DNA of 64,000 bases, from NCBI GenBank assembly GCA_030446715.1, contig JAUJMU010000007.1:62001-126000 (forward strand), given 5' to 3'. Numbering within the stretch: position 1 is the first letter of the stretch; every line of letters begins with the position of its first letter. The position numbers were made by a program, and so were the translations under genes. The notes under the pieces were generated by a model, which worked only from the letters and a program-made list of their open reading frames with translations, made no database searches and was not told the origin of the DNA. This document shows, piece by piece, positions 8,637 through 18,085 of the stretch. Source of the stretch: Cytophagales bacterium (GTDB taxonomy: Bacteria; Bacteroidota; Bacteroidia; Cytophagales; 172606-1).

Positions 8637-9878
8637 ATGAAAATGAAAATGAAACGAAACTTAATAGCCTTGCTGCTCCTGGTAATGGGAGGAGTGAGTG
8701 CCTGCAAGTCAGAAAAAAAGGATAAAAATCACGTCCACCAGAAGGGGACATCAGAATACTACACCTGCTCGATGCACCCGCAGGTGCATGAAGAGGAACC
8801 AGGCAAGTGCCCCATTTGCGGCATGGAACTAGTAAAAGTGGTCAAGAACGAGCAAGCAAGTCAGGGAAATCATAAGGAGGCAAATCAACTCATGCTCAGT
8901 GAGGGACAAATCAGGTTGGCCAATATCCGGGTCGATACAGTCGGCCGCGGGGAGCTTTCACAGGGAACGCTACTTACGGGTACCTTGGCCGTGAACCCAG
9001 ATTTGACGGAAACAGTCAGCAGCCGGGTTGAAGGACGCATTGAACGCTTGTACGTGAAACAAACGGGTCAAACCATTCAAAAAGGTGCTCCCATGGTGGA
9101 TATCTACAGCGAAGGGTTGCAGACCCTGCAAAATGAATACTTGCTGGCACTAGCCCAGAAGCGGGAATTGGGTGACCCGGCAGGCCGCTACAGCCGCCTG
9201 GTGGAAGCAGCCGCGCAAAAGCTGCTACTTTTGGGAATGACCAAGGGTCAATTAAGTAAGTTAGCTGCCTCTGGCAAACCCAGTCCGGTAGTGACCTTCT
9301 TTAGCCCTTCCGCCGGGATCATTCAAGAAATTGCGGTTACCGAGGGTCAATACGTGGGCGAAGGTAGCAGGATAGTCAGCCTAAGCAATCTCGCTACCCT
9401 TTGGGTGGAGGCACAGTTGTACTCTTCGGAAAGGGCTAGGGTAGAACAAGGCGCAGTGGTAGGTATAACAGTGGAAGGAATGCCCGGGCGCTTCCAGGGC
9501 AAGGTGGTAGGGCTGAATCCGGCGCTGGAAGCTAATTCCAAGATTGTGCTGGTAAGGCTGGAAATAGCCAATCCAAATGGGCGCCTGCTCCCCGGTATGC
9601 AAGCGAATGTACTGTTGAAGAAGGAGAAAAACCAAACTTTGGCTTTGCCAATGGATGCGGTGCTGCGCGATTCCAAGGGGGCTTATGTATGGAAGCAGAC
9701 GGGCGAAAATACGTTTGAAGTTGCTATGGTCACTACGGGAGATGAAAATGCCCGTGCCATCGAGATTACTTCAGGCATACAGCCGGGTGACCGCGTTGTA
9801 GTTTCCGGGGCCTATCTGCTGCATAGTGAGTACACGCTTCGGAAAGGCTCGGACCCTATGGCCGGGATGGAGATGTAG
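8637..9878 (+). CDS. Second CusB-like RND periplasmic adaptor
   Basis: A 413-residue adaptor of the same family: signal peptide with lipobox GGVSAC, a metal-binding domain at about 41-68 (YYTCSMHPQVHEEEPGKC then CPICGMEL), then the membrane-fusion core (SSRVEGRIERLYVKQTGQ and ATLWVEAQLYSSERARV). It lacks the Met-rich insertion of the first adaptor. RND adaptors act as trimers or hexamers around the pump; two different ones in one operon could form mixed rings or serve different substrates. The start MKMKMKR has several in-frame ATG codons; I kept the first. Confidence 0.86.
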   Translation: MKMKMKRNLIALLLLVMGGVSACKSEKKDKNHVHQKGTSEYYTCSMHPQVHEEEPGKCPICGMELVKVVKNEQASQGNHKEANQLMLSEGQIRLANIRVDTVGRGELSQGTLLTGTLAVNPDLTETVSSRVEGRIERLYVKQTGQTIQKGAPMVDIYSEGLQTLQNEYLLALAQKRELGDPAGRYSRLVEAAAQKLLLLGMTKGQLSKLAASGKPSPVVTFFSPSAGIIQEIAVTEGQYVGEGSRIVSLSNLATLWVEAQLYSSERARVEQGAVVGITVEGMPGRFQGKVVGLNPALEANSKIVLVRLEIANPNGRLLPGMQANVLLKKEKNQTLALPMDAVLRDSKGAYVWKQTGENTFEVAMVTTGDENARAIEITSGIQPGDRVVVSGAYLLHSEYTLRKGSDPMAGMEM

Positions 9879-9921
9879 AATGCAGATTTTAAATCAATAA
9901 AACTTTTAATTCCAATTACCT

Positions 9922-10575
9922 ATGAACTATCATATCTTAAAATCGATACTGGCAGCGGGAGTGTTGACGGTATTCTCCTTAGGCTTTACAGCTTGTAATT
10001 CTTCGACTGACCAGCACCAGAATGAGGCTAGCCAAATGGCTGAAACAATGGAAGGTGATCAGCCTGAGGAAAGCATGGGCAGCATGAATACCAACGGCTC
10101 CTCTGGCACAGAAGCACCTGATTATAGGGCAGTAGAGGCTTCCTTCAAAGAGCAGATTGAAAGCATTTACCAGCAATATTTGAAAGTGAAAGATGCCCTG
10201 GTGGAGGCCCGGACAGCCGAGGCAACAAAAGCCGCGCAAGGTGTTCTGGAGATACTCAGTGGGGTAGATGCCGGCAAACTCTCAGCCGGGCAGAAAGCCT
10301 TTTATGAACAGCAAGCCAGCCTGCTGAAACAACAGGCTCAAGCCATTGTGCAGGCAGGATCTGTAGCCGAGCAGCGCAAGCAACTGGATGGATTTTCGGC
10401 CAGCACCTTTGCCTTGGTAAAGGCTTTCGGAGCCAACGACGAAACAGCGTACTACCAATACTGCCCAATGGCAAAGGCTTCCTGGATTAGTAAGACTGCT
10501 GAGATTAGAAATCCGTACATGGGCCAAAAAATGCTTAGCTGCGGGGAAACTAAGGAGAAATTGGCTTCCCCCTGA
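9922..10575 (+). CDS. DUF3347 lipoprotein, copper-efflux partner
   Basis: A 217-residue lipoprotein: lipobox FTAC near residue 25, a Met/Glu-rich linker (QMAETMEGDQPEESMGSM), then a DUF3347 domain of helices from about 70 (IYQQYLKVKDALVEARTAEA) ending in YYQYCPMA...WISKTAEIRNPYMG. DUF3347 occurs in Bacteroidota beside, or fused to, CusB-type adaptors; the conserved YCPMA and NPYMG segments are likely metal-ligand regions with Cys and Met. It closes the cus-like operon and is followed by a UUCG hairpin. Periplasmic metal chaperone is an inference. Confidence 0.8.
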   Translation: MNYHILKSILAAGVLTVFSLGFTACNSSTDQHQNEASQMAETMEGDQPEESMGSMNTNGSSGTEAPDYRAVEASFKEQIESIYQQYLKVKDALVEARTAEATKAAQGVLEILSGVDAGKLSAGQKAFYEQQASLLKQQAQAIVQAGSVAEQRKQLDGFSASTFALVKAFGANDETAYYQYCPMAKASWISKTAEIRNPYMGQKMLSCGETKEKLASP

Positions 10576-10584
10576 AGAGTTCTA

Positions 10585-10608
10585 CTTCTCCGGCTTCGGC
10601 CGGGGAAG
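10585..10608 (+). terminator. UUCG-loop hairpin after the cus-like operon
   Basis: CTTCTCCGGC and GCCGGGGAAG form a 10-bp stem (one G-U pair) around a TTCG tetraloop, 10 bases after the stop of the DUF3347 gene. It has no clear T-run (TATTGTAT follows), so it may end transcription weakly or protect the 3' end of the message. Confidence 0.6.
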
Positions 10609-10789
10609 TATTGTATCTATTGTATCCCCATGTCTTCCGGCAGAGTGAGCCTGAATAAACCTGGAAGCGGAAATTTTTATGGATAAGCCCGCTGGAAGCG
10701 GACTCCTGGAGATGCTCGTCTACTACTGCCTTTTGCGTCATTCCGCCTGAAAGCATACAATTGATTTTTCACTTGAAAACATAAAATCA

Positions 10790-11359
10790 ATGGAAAAAAT
10801 AACGCTCCATGTGAAACATATGATTTGTCCCCGTTGCACTACAGTCATTAGTCATGAATTAGAACAACTAGGTGTAGCGTTTGAGATCAAAAAACTAGGT
10901 GAGGTTACCCTTTTCAATGCCAATTCCCAAACGGTAGAAGCCGTAGGGCAGGTACTAGATAGACATGGGTTTGAAATAATAGCTGATAAAGACACCCAAC
11001 TGGTAGAGCAAATCAAACTGGCCATTATTGATCTGGTCCACCACCAAAAAGAGCCCGCTCAGAACATTCGTAATTCGGATTACATTGCCCGGAAAACAGG
11101 AAGGTCGTACAGTAGTTTAAGTAAACTATTTTCAAAACATGAGCAAGTCACTATTGAAAAATACATTATCCTCCAGAAAATAGAAAAAGTGAAGGAACTC
11201 TTAGAATACGACCAGATGAACCTGAGCGAGATCGCGTCCCGCATGGGTTATAGTAGCGTTCATCATCTATCAAGTCAATTTAAAAATGTGACTGGAACTT
11301 CTGTGAATCAGTACAAGGAATGTAAAGACCAGAAGCGAACCCCACTGGATGCGGTATAG
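10790..11359 (+). CDS. AraC-type regulator with N-terminal HMA-like domain
   Basis: A 189-residue protein. Residues 1-68 read as a ferredoxin-like heavy-metal-associated fold (ITLHVKHMICPRCTTVIS, then a beta-alpha-beta ending EVGQVLDRHGFEI-like), with MICPRC in the place of the GMTCxxC metal loop. Residues 85-180 are an AraC-type DNA-binding domain with two helix-turn-helix units (YSSLSKLFSKHEQVTIEKYI and LSEIASRMGYSSVHHLSSQF). The layout suggests a one-component sensor that binds copper or another soft metal and controls the flanking efflux genes. No full AraC ligand domain is present. Direct metal sensing is inference. Confidence 0.75.
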   Translation: MEKITLHVKHMICPRCTTVISHELEQLGVAFEIKKLGEVTLFNANSQTVEAVGQVLDRHGFEIIADKDTQLVEQIKLAIIDLVHHQKEPAQNIRNSDYIARKTGRSYSSLSKLFSKHEQVTIEKYIILQKIEKVKELLEYDQMNLSEIASRMGYSSVHHLSSQFKNVTGTSVNQYKECKDQKRTPLDAV

Positions 11360-11465
11360 TACATAATCTTGTACACTTGTTCCGGAATTATATACAACTA
11401 ATTGACAGTCATACTGGTTTTACTAGCAGATATAATTCAAAAATCATAATTAAACAGGTATCAAT

Positions 11466-11813
11466 ATGCAAAACACAAAAGTTATGAAAACGAGAATAAG
11501 GATCATATTCGGATTATTCACATTAGGGCTAGTTATGTTCTTTTCCTTAAGAATTTATGCCCAGCAGGTTAAGCCACAGCAAAAAGAAGCCAAGGAGACC
11601 GCTATGATGCAAGCTTGTATGAGCATGATGAGCAATGGTTCATCGGATAGTAAGATGGAGAAGACTGATGGGATGGGTAATTGCTGCATGAAGATGATGG
11701 GCAACATGAAAAGTAACCCCAAGGGCCATCAAATGGACGGCCCGGACAAACAAGGCAAGCAGGGGGATACTTCAAGCAAAGAGAACAGCGATGAGGCAAA
11801 CCAAAATCAATAA
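11466..11813 (+). CDS. Exported Met/Cys/His-rich small protein
   Basis: 115 residues: a hydrophobic signal segment (about 10-30, MFFSLRIYAQQ), then a hydrophilic tail rich in Met, Cys and His (MMQACMSMMS, GNCCMKMMGNM, KGHQMDG), then a Gln/Asn/Ser-rich end. Clusters of MxxM and CC in an exported protein are typical of Cu(I)/Ag(I) buffering proteins, and the setting supports this, but I recognise no named family. A second in-frame ATG at 11484 (MKTRIRII) is an equally good start. Confidence 0.65.
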   Translation: MQNTKVMKTRIRIIFGLFTLGLVMFFSLRIYAQQVKPQQKEAKETAMMQACMSMMSNGSSDSKMEKTDGMGNCCMKMMGNMKSNPKGHQMDGPDKQGKQGDTSSKENSDEANQNQ

Positions 11814-11977
11814 CTGACAGCAGAAAAGGAAGGGGTGAATAGCTTTCTATCATAGTACTTGCAGGGAAAGGCCAGGCTGTTCACCCTGTTTGCACTGAGG
11901 TTATCATAGGAATACTACCGGTAACGGGCAGTTAAAGAATAGTTTCACGTTTATATTAATCATCAAAAACTAAGATT

Positions 11978-12193
11978 ATGGAATATCAATTTTTAGGAGC
12001 TGACATATTATGCTCCCTTCTCTTTATAGGTTTACTGGTCCTGTTTTTATTTGACCTGGTCTTCAGCCCGGATAAGAAGTCTTTAGTTGCCAGTCCACTA
12101 GATATACTACGCAGGAAGTATGCTGCCGGAGCTATCAACACGGAAGCATACCAAGAGCGAAAGCAAGTGTTGGAACAAGACATGAAAAAGTAG
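11978..12193 (+). CDS. Small SHOCT-domain membrane protein
   Basis: 71 residues: one transmembrane segment (about 10-30) followed by a C-terminal SHOCT motif (PLDILRRKYAAGAINTEAYQERKQVL). SHOCT is a short helical module found at the ends of many small membrane proteins. Such single-TM SHOCT peptides are common in metal-resistance islands, with no assigned function. A broken relative lies at 15536, so the island once had two. Confidence 0.72.
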   Translation: MEYQFLGADILCSLLFIGLLVLFLFDLVFSPDKKSLVASPLDILRRKYAAGAINTEAYQERKQVLEQDMKK

Positions 12194-12233
12194 TCAGTAT
12201 TGAGTAGTCCTCTATTATAAACAGGTGAGGAGT

Positions 12234-12261
12234 GAGGGCCTGTCCGTAAGGATGGGCCCTC
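12234..12261 (+). terminator. Hairpin terminator after the SHOCT gene
   Basis: GAGGGCC and GGCCCTC pair around an inner TGTCC/GGATG region and a GTAA loop, 40 bases after the stop. GTGTTTTCTG follows, with a short T-run. It probably ends transcription before the Csp gene. Confidence 0.55.
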
Positions 12262-12433
12262 GTGTTTTCTGAGTTACCTGCTGGAGAAGATTGCAGGGGG
12301 AAAAGAAACATTCGCATAAAACAGAACGGAAATTTATACATTTCTTCCGAGGTTTTGTACAACCCATTTCATTATCAGGCCGTTATGTCTAGTACTAATG
12401 ATGGTTCATGCTTAAATTTTAACATTCAAAACC

Positions 12434-12760
12434 ATGAGACAAAACCAGGAGGTGATTGAAAAATTATGGCGGTGCGTTGACGCCTGCGAATACTGTGCTG
12501 ATTCTTGTTTGGACGAGAATGACATTAAAATGATGGTGCCTTGCATTCGCTTAGACCGGGCTTGTGCCGAGGTTTGTGCCACCACCGCCAGGTTGCTATC
12601 AAGTAATTCCCCCCACGGCAAACACCTGCTCTCCGAGTGCGCTGAAATCTGTAGACTATGCGCCGAAGAATGCGAAAAGCATACAGCTGAGCACTGTAAG
12701 GAGTGCGCCCGGGTGTGCCGCGAATGTGAACAGGCTTGCTCGGCTACTGTTTCCCTCTAA
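12434..12760 (+). CDS. csp: Csp-type four-helix-bundle copper storage protein (DUF326)
   Basis: 108 residues with Cys along all four helices: RCVDACEYCADSCLDEN, PCIRLDRACAEVCATTAR, SECAEICRLCAEECEKH and KECARVCRECEQACSA. Spacings of CxxxC and CxxxCxxC pointing into a bundle are the hallmark of Csp proteins, which hold many Cu(I) ions. There is no signal peptide, so it should be cytosolic like Csp3. It lies between the SHOCT gene and the copZ/copA genes and would buffer cytosolic Cu(I) for the ATPase. A stem-loop follows at 12771. Confidence 0.85.
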   Translation: MRQNQEVIEKLWRCVDACEYCADSCLDENDIKMMVPCIRLDRACAEVCATTARLLSSNSPHGKHLLSECAEICRLCAEECEKHTAEHCKECARVCRECEQACSATVSL

Positions 12761-12770
12761 GATAGCTCCC

Positions 12771-12801
12771 GGAAGGCCACCAGGAAACGGACTGGCCTTC
12801 C
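12771..12801 (+). terminator. Stem-loop after the csp gene
   Basis: GGAAGGCCA (12771-12779) pairs perfectly with TGGCCTTCC (12793-12801), 10 bases after the stop codon. TACTGCTTCTGC follows, so the T-run is weak. Confidence 0.55.
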
Positions 12802-12871
12802 TACTGCTTCTGCTAATCGGCAGGTAATCCTGAACTATATAGGTAATTCTCATCATTAACCCTATTTGCTC

Positions 12872-13084
12872 ATGGAATCGCATCAATACAAGACAACCAT
12901 TAACTGCTAGGCTTGCGTGAAAACGGTTAGTTACTATCTCAATAATGAAGAAACTGTGGAGAAGTGGCACGTAGATACCGACAGCCGGGATAAAGTCCTC
13001 TCGGTGGCGGGAAATCAGCTGAATGAGGAACGTGTCATTACAGCTGTTCAACAAGTAGGTTTCGATATTGAAAAAATCAGTTAG
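12872..13084 (+). pseudogene. CopZ-like HMA metallochaperone with a stop inside the metal loop
   Basis: The frame reads 71 codons: MESHQYKTTINC, TAG at 12908-12910, ACVKTVSYYLNNEE, then VEKWHVDTDSRDKVLSV and a normal end VQQVGFDIEKIS. Small Bacteroidota HMA proteins of this form have CxxC (CGAC or CGGC) where TINC-stop-ACV stands, so the amber codon replaces the first residue between the two Cys ligands. The rest is intact and lies 18 bases before the CopA start. It has either just been lost or carries a base error. Recoding is unlikely. Confidence 0.75.
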
Positions 13085-13102
13085 AATGTCAGTAGTCTTC
13101 GT

Positions 13103-15415
13103 ATGTCAATAGTAAAAGAACGGTATGCAGTGGAGGGAATGAGTTGTGCATCCTGTGCCGCAAGCGTGGAAAGCATTCTCTCGCATGTAGAGGGCGTAAA
13201 GACCGCTGCGGTAAATTTTGCCGATTCCAGCGTCCTGGTAGAGCATGACCCATCCCTGGCTCCGGATCGGAAGTTGCAGGAGGCCCTCAAAAACATTGGC
13301 TACAATCTTGTCGTTGACCAGAAAGGGGATGCCGCCAGTGGGGAAGAAAAAGAGGCCAACCAACTACAAAATCTCCGCTTAAAGCTTATCCTGGCTGTAG
13401 TCTTTTCGGTTCCGGTCGTCTTGATCGCCATGTTTTTCCCTGGAATCCTTTACGCGGAATGGATCATGCTGGCCCTAAGTATTCCCGTGATTTTCTGGAG
13501 CGGTCAGGACTTTTTTGTTATCGCTTTCAAGCGAGCCCGGCATTTATCGGCTAACATGGACACGCTGATTGCCCTGGGAACGGGAGCCGCCTTTCTGTTT
13601 AGTGCCTTTAATACCTTTTTCCCAGAGTATTTAAGAAGCCAGGGGTTAGAGCCACACGTGTATTACGAAGTGGCCGCCGTCATTATTGCCTTGATCCTGC
13701 TGGGGAGGTACTTTGAAGAAAGGGCCAAATCCAGAACCTCGGCGGCGATCCGGAAATTAATGAACCTGGGCAGCAAAACGGCCCGGGTTATCCGGGGAGG
13801 CAGCGAGGCGGAGATTCCGATCAGCGAGGTACAGCAAGGGGATATAGTCATCATCAGGCCCGGTGAAAAAGTGCCTGTAGACGGAAAAATTCTGGAAGGA
13901 AGATCCGTGCTGGATGAAAGCATGCTTACCGGAGAATCTATTCCAGTAGAAAAAAAGGCGGGAGATACCGTGATCGGTGCGACGATTAACAAGACAGGGA
14001 GTTTTAAAATGGTAGCCCAGAAAGTTGGCAGCCAGACGATGCTTGCCCAGATCATCAAGTTGGTACAGGAAGCGCAAGGAAGTAAAGCACCCCTGCAAAA
14101 ACTGGCTGATAAAATTTCGGCTGTCTTTGTTCCCGTCGTGATTGGGATCGCACTGATCAGCTTTACGGCCTGGTACCTGTGGGGGCCCTCACCCCAGATC
14201 ACTTATGCCCTTATTGCCGCTGTAACGGTCCTGATCATTGCTTGCCCCTGCGCCCTGGGACTGGCTACTCCCACGGCCATTATGGTGGGGATCGGCAAGG
14301 GAGCCGAAAATGGAATTTTGATCAAAGATGCCGAAAGCCTGGAGCTAGCGCACCGGCTGAATGCCATTGTGGTAGATAAAACAGGCACCCTCACGCGGGG
14401 AAAGCCGGAAGTGACTGATATGATCTGGAATGTAGGGATAGAAGCGCGGTCGGAAGTTTCACGGGTGCTGCTCGCCATTGAGTCTCAATCAGAACACCCC
14501 TTGGCCCTGGCCGTGGTCAATTTTTTAACCCGAGAGATGGATCCTGCCGAGAAATCTACCCCTGCCTTAGCTCTTAGAGATGGATCCATTAATCCCTGGC
14601 TAGAAGCACAGGGCAGTAATAATTCTTCAACAGAAGTTCGTCTGGATAATTTTGAGAGCATTACTGGCAAAGGCGTAAAGGCCACCTACCAGAATGAGAC
14701 GTTTTTCATTGGTAATCGGCGGCTGTTGGAGGAAAATCAAGTCATGATTTCCCCAGCCCTCAAACAAAAGATTGATCAGGTAAGCCGGGAGGCTAAAACG
14801 GTAGTGTACGTAGGGAAAGGAAAGGAAACGGTAGCCCTCATTGGGATAGCCGATACCCTTAAAGAAACTTCTGCCAAAGCCGTGGCTGATTTGAAAAAGA
14901 TGGGGTTAGCCGTGTATATGCTAACGGGAGATAACCCGCAGACGGCGCAAGCGATTGGTCAGCAGGTAGGCATAGATCATATCATCGCCGAAGTATTGCC
15001 GGCCGACAAAGCCCGGTACGTGAAAGAACTACAAGCAAAAGGATTGATCGTTGGCATGGTAGGAGATGGTATCAATGATTCACCTGCATTAGCCCAGGCC
15101 GATGTGGGGATCGCGATGGGGACCGGGACCGATATTGCCATTGAGAGTGCTAAAATAACCTTGATCAAAGGGGATCTGGCCGCCATTGTAACGGCTATCC
15201 GGCTCTCGAAAGAAACAGTGAAAACAATCCGGCAGAATTTGTTCTGGGCTTTTATTTATAACCTGATTGGTATCCCCGTTGCAGCGGGCGTGCTTTACCC
15301 CTTTACCGGTTTTTTACTTAATCCCATGATAGCGGCCGCGGCTATGGCCTTTAGTTCGGTATCGGTAGTGACCAATAGCCTGCGGTTAAAGGCAAAGACG
15401 TTTAAAGAGCAATAG
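13103..15415 (+). CDS. copA: CopA-type Cu(I)-transporting P-type ATPase
   Basis: A 770-residue P1B-type ATPase that pumps Cu(I)/Ag(I) out of the cytosol. An N-terminal HMA domain (residues 5-70) has GMSCASC. The membrane CPC motif is at 381-383 ([12 protein letters not shown]). The phosphorylation loop is DKTGTLT with Asp at 425. SEHPLA is the HP motif of the nucleotide domain, and [12 protein letters not shown] is the hinge motif. The TGES actuator motif is present ([10 protein letters not shown]). Eight TM helices are expected. The length and all catalytic motifs are intact, unlike its neighbours. The broken CopZ-like chaperone lies just upstream. Confidence 0.95.
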   Translation: MSIVKERYAVEGMSCASCAASVESILSHVEGVKTAAVNFADSSVLVEHDPSLAPDRKLQEALKNIGYNLVVDQKGDAASGEEKEANQLQNLRLKLILAVVFSVPVVLIAMFFPGILYAEWIMLALSIPVIFWSGQDFFVIAFKRARHLSANMDTLIALGTGAAFLFSAFNTFFPEYLRSQGLEPHVYYEVAAVIIALILLGRYFEERAKSRTSAAIRKLMNLGSKTARVIRGGSEAEIPISEVQQGDIVIIRPGEKVPVDGKILEGRSVLDESMLTGESIPVEKKAGDTVIGATINKTGSFKMVAQKVGSQTMLAQIIKLVQEAQGSKAPLQKLADKISAVFVPVVIGIALISFTAWYLWGPSPQITYALIAAVTVLIIACPCALGLATPTAIMVGIGKGAENGILIKDAESLELAHRLNAIVVDKTGTLTRGKPEVTDMIWNVGIEARSEVSRVLLAIESQSEHPLALAVVNFLTREMDPAEKSTPALALRDGSINPWLEAQGSNNSSTEVRLDNFESITGKGVKATYQNETFFIGNRRLLEENQVMISPALKQKIDQVSREAKTVVYVGKGKETVALIGIADTLKETSAKAVADLKKMGLAVYMLTGDNPQTAQAIGQQVGIDHIIAEVLPADKARYVKELQAKGLIVGMVGDGINDSPALAQADVGIAMGTGTDIAIESAKITLIKGDLAAIVTAIRLSKETVKTIRQNLFWAFIYNLIGIPVAAGVLYPFTGFLLNPMIAAAAMAFSSVSVVTNSLRLKAKTFKEQ

Positions 15416-15535
15416 AGTGGCTGTAGATTCAGACTACGCCTGCTTGTGCTGAACCATACAGTGACACAATAAATAAAAGCATCATGTTAAACTTTTAAAT
15501 TAAGTTGATATGGGTTATGAGTATCATGTGATGGG

Positions 15536-15706
15536 ATGAACCTGGTCTAGTGGATCATATGGATCATCTTGATCTTTACCATCTTTTTCTTCCCTGCGTC
15601 ACGGACAAGAGTATACAAAGAAACACCTTTGGACATTCCTCAAATGAAATACGCAAGCGGTAAAATGACCACTCGGGAATACGAGGAGCGGAAAGCTATA
15701 CTGTAA
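15536..15706 (+). pseudogene. Broken SHOCT-domain small membrane protein
   Basis: From ATG 15536 the frame reads MNLV, TAG at 15548-15550, WIIWIILIFTIFFFPASR (a TM segment), then ETPLDIPQMKYASGKMTTRE and YEERKAIL before TAA. It is a close relative of the SHOCT gene at 11978. The early amber codon kills it unless a start after the stop is used; none is good. Confidence 0.65.
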
Positions 15707-15905
15707 AGAGATAAGGCCAAGTAGCGGCAGAGGCTTGAAGCGTGGTACGGCTTCATCTGGCAGGTTCTCCTTGCTTTTCCCTTCATAAGCTTCAGCCTAC
15801 CTGTCTCAGGGTTACCCGTCATACCTGCAACACCTGGGAAGAAACTTGACGCGGTGTTCCTGGAGTACCGTAAAAATGAAGTGCTTTAACCAAAGATAGA
15901 CAACA

Positions 15906-17254
15906 ATGCGTATTAAAAGATTTTATGACGAGGGCCTGGCCCATGCCTCCTACGCGGTGCTGAGCGAAAAGCAGGTAGCGCTTGTGGATCCGGCCCGGAA
16001 CCCGCAGCCGTACCTGGACTTTGCAGAGCAGCACGGGGCAGGAATCGTAGCGGTTGTGGAGACGCACCTGCACGCCGATTTTGTGAGCGGGCATCTTGAG
16101 ATGCACCAAACAGCAGGTGCTCCTGTCTATGTCAGTAAGCTTGCAGAGGCCACTTACCCCCACACTGCCTTTGACCAGGGCGATGAAATTGCGGTGGGAA
16201 AGGTAACCCTCCGGGCGCTCAACACGCCCGGCCATTCCCCAGACAGCATCAGCGTTCTGGTGACGGATGAGCAGGGGAAAGAGCAGGTTGTGTTCACAGG
16301 GGACACGCTCTTTGTGGGGGATGTGGGCAGGCCTGATCTGCGGGAGGATGCCGATAATTCACGCACAAGGCGGGAGGAAATGGCAAGAGAACTCTACCGC
16401 TCGACCCGTCAGGTAGCTCATGCAACTGGACAAGGGCGTGAAGGTGTACCCGGCGCACGGTGCTGGCTCCCTCTGTGGGAAAAGCATCAGCAGCGACCTT
16501 TCCAGCAAGCACTATCGGGCGGGAAGCCGCACACAACTATGCGCTTCAGCCTATGTCCGAAGACGCCTTTGTCCGAGTGCTCCAGGAAGAGCAGCCCTAT
16601 ATCCCCAACTACTTCAGCTACGACGTGGCTCTGAACAGAAAGGGTGCCGCAGCCTACGGTAAGAGTGTGGAAGCAGTGCCCCGGCTAAACAAGTACGCCT
16701 CGCTTCAGCAGGGTGTACTGGTGGTGGACACACGCCCGCAGCGGCAGTTCAAGGCGGGGCACCTCCCCGGCGCTATCAACATCATGGACGGAAAAAAGTT
16801 CGAGACATGGCTGGGCTCGCTTGTGGGACCGGAAGAGGAATTCTATCTGCTGGCGAAGAACGGTGAGGCCCTGGAGAGTCTGATCCGGAAGGCGGCAAAG
16901 ATAGGCTATGAGCAAAACATCAAAGGGGCCTTGCCGGCGCCCACCTACGGACAGCAGCGCAGCTCAAAGATAGACCTCGATGAGTTCCGGAAGCACCCAC
17001 AGGATTTTACCATCATAGACCTGCGCCATGCATCAGAGGTAAAGGATGACGAGATTTTCAAGGAGGCTATGTATATCCCCCTGCCGGAGTTACCTGACAG
17101 GGCGGGTGAAATCAGCAAAGACAAGCCCGTGGTGGTCCACTGCGCGAGCGGCTACCGATCAGCCATCGGGGCCAGTATCCTGGAGAAGTCTCTTCAAACC
17201 CCCGTCTATGACCTGGGGGAGGCCGTGAAGGAATTTAAAAGACCCGGCAGCTAA
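15906..17254 (+). pseudogene. Metallo-beta-lactamase/rhodanese fusion (persulfide dioxygenase type), frameshifted
   Basis: The three frames together read about 449 codons of an MBL-fold hydrolase with rhodanese domains, the persulfide dioxygenase/sulfurtransferase (CstB-like) type. The first frame has ETHLHADFVSGH (HxHxD), GHSPDS and FTGDTLFVGDVGRPDLR up to about 16415. The second (about 16420-16495) has KVYPAHGAGSLCGK. The third (from about 16480) has the linker, a first rhodanese domain lacking its Cys (VLVVDTRPQRQFKAGHLPGA) and a second with the active loop VVHCASGYRSA. Each join is a +1 shift. Function in life: oxidation of persulfides or sulfur transfer. GC is higher than in the copper block, suggesting a separate origin. 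Confidence 0.72.
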
Positions 17255-17297
17255 AGCTGCTAATAGATAATTATGTTAAACTGAAAGTACAACAATC

Positions 17298-17555
17298 ATG
17301 GAAAACGAAAAGCAAAGTTAAAATGGGAACCAAACCGCCATTGTAATAGAAGAAACATTCCCCGTAAAGGGCATGACCCGCCGCGGCTGCGCCAGTGGCG
17401 TGCAATGGTCGCTGACGAAGCTGGAGGGTGTGAAGTCGGCGGAGGTAAGCCTTGCCGACGCGTTGGCCACCGTAGCCTATGACCCGGGTGCGGTGACGCC
17501 GGAGCAGATGCAGCAGGTGGTGGAGAAGGCCGGCTTCAAGCTTGGCAAGCATTAA
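17298..17555 (+). pseudogene. Degenerate HMA metal-binding protein
   Basis: From ATG 17298 the frame reads MENEKQS, TAA, then NGNQTAIVIEETFPVKGM, TRRGCASGVQWSLTKLEG, VKSAEVSLADALATVAYD and an HMA end (KAGFKLGKH). Two defects: the early stop, and a metal loop reading TRRGC where TCGGC is expected, so the first Cys is lost. Both changes agree with real decay rather than a read error. Confidence 0.7.
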
Positions 17556-17672
17556 AGCAAAGCAAAATGCTCCGGCGGCGGCTGTTAAGAAGCCAGTAGA
17601 GAGGCAGTGGGGGAGACACTCACCAGTCAGATGCCAGTCCTTCCCTGAAGTATCCGGTTCACCCACAGCAAA

Positions 17673-17844
17673 ATGGCCAAGCTGGGGCTTTTATGCAAAA
17701 AAGAAGATGTGGAAACGATCGTAAAGCTTGTTCACGAATACGGCGGCGCGGGGGAGAAAGGGGACGGGATTATTTATGTCTCGGAAGTAGAGCGGGTCGG
17801 TCTTTAAGGTAAGAACAGGAGAAGAAAGCTTGGCTGAGCGGTAG
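17673..17844 (+). pseudogene. P-II-like protein fragment, frameshifted
   Basis: The first frame (17673-17807) reads KKEDVETIVKLVHEYGG, AGEKGDGIIYVSEVERVGL, then stops. After a one-base shift the frame from 17806 continues KVRTGEESLAER and a stop. GDGIIYV...VERV..RTGE is the signature of the P-II (GlnB/GlnK-like) fold C-terminal strand, also used by metal-linked P-II relatives. The N-terminal half is absent. Confidence 0.5.
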
Positions 17845-18085
17845 AACATACGGAGTATGATTTCCTCCGACAGCCTTTCAGGATGCCGGAAGAGCACGTA
17901 GGAAGCTGTATCAGGATTTTTGTTATGGCAGCATACCTTTGAACAGATCTTTAAAACCGAAACTGTCCTGCTTTGCACCTTTTAACTATACCCGGACCCA
18001 ACAATTTAATTTTCCGCAAGTCGCAAGTATAGCTGCCTAATCTTCTATACTTTTTTATGTCTTACATTCTCAGCAAAAGCAAAAC

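Noticed and set aside
12908-12910. TAG read as a recoded residue in the CopZ-like gene
   Set aside because: No evidence of pyrrolysine or amber suppression in Bacteroidota; a mutation or base error is simpler.
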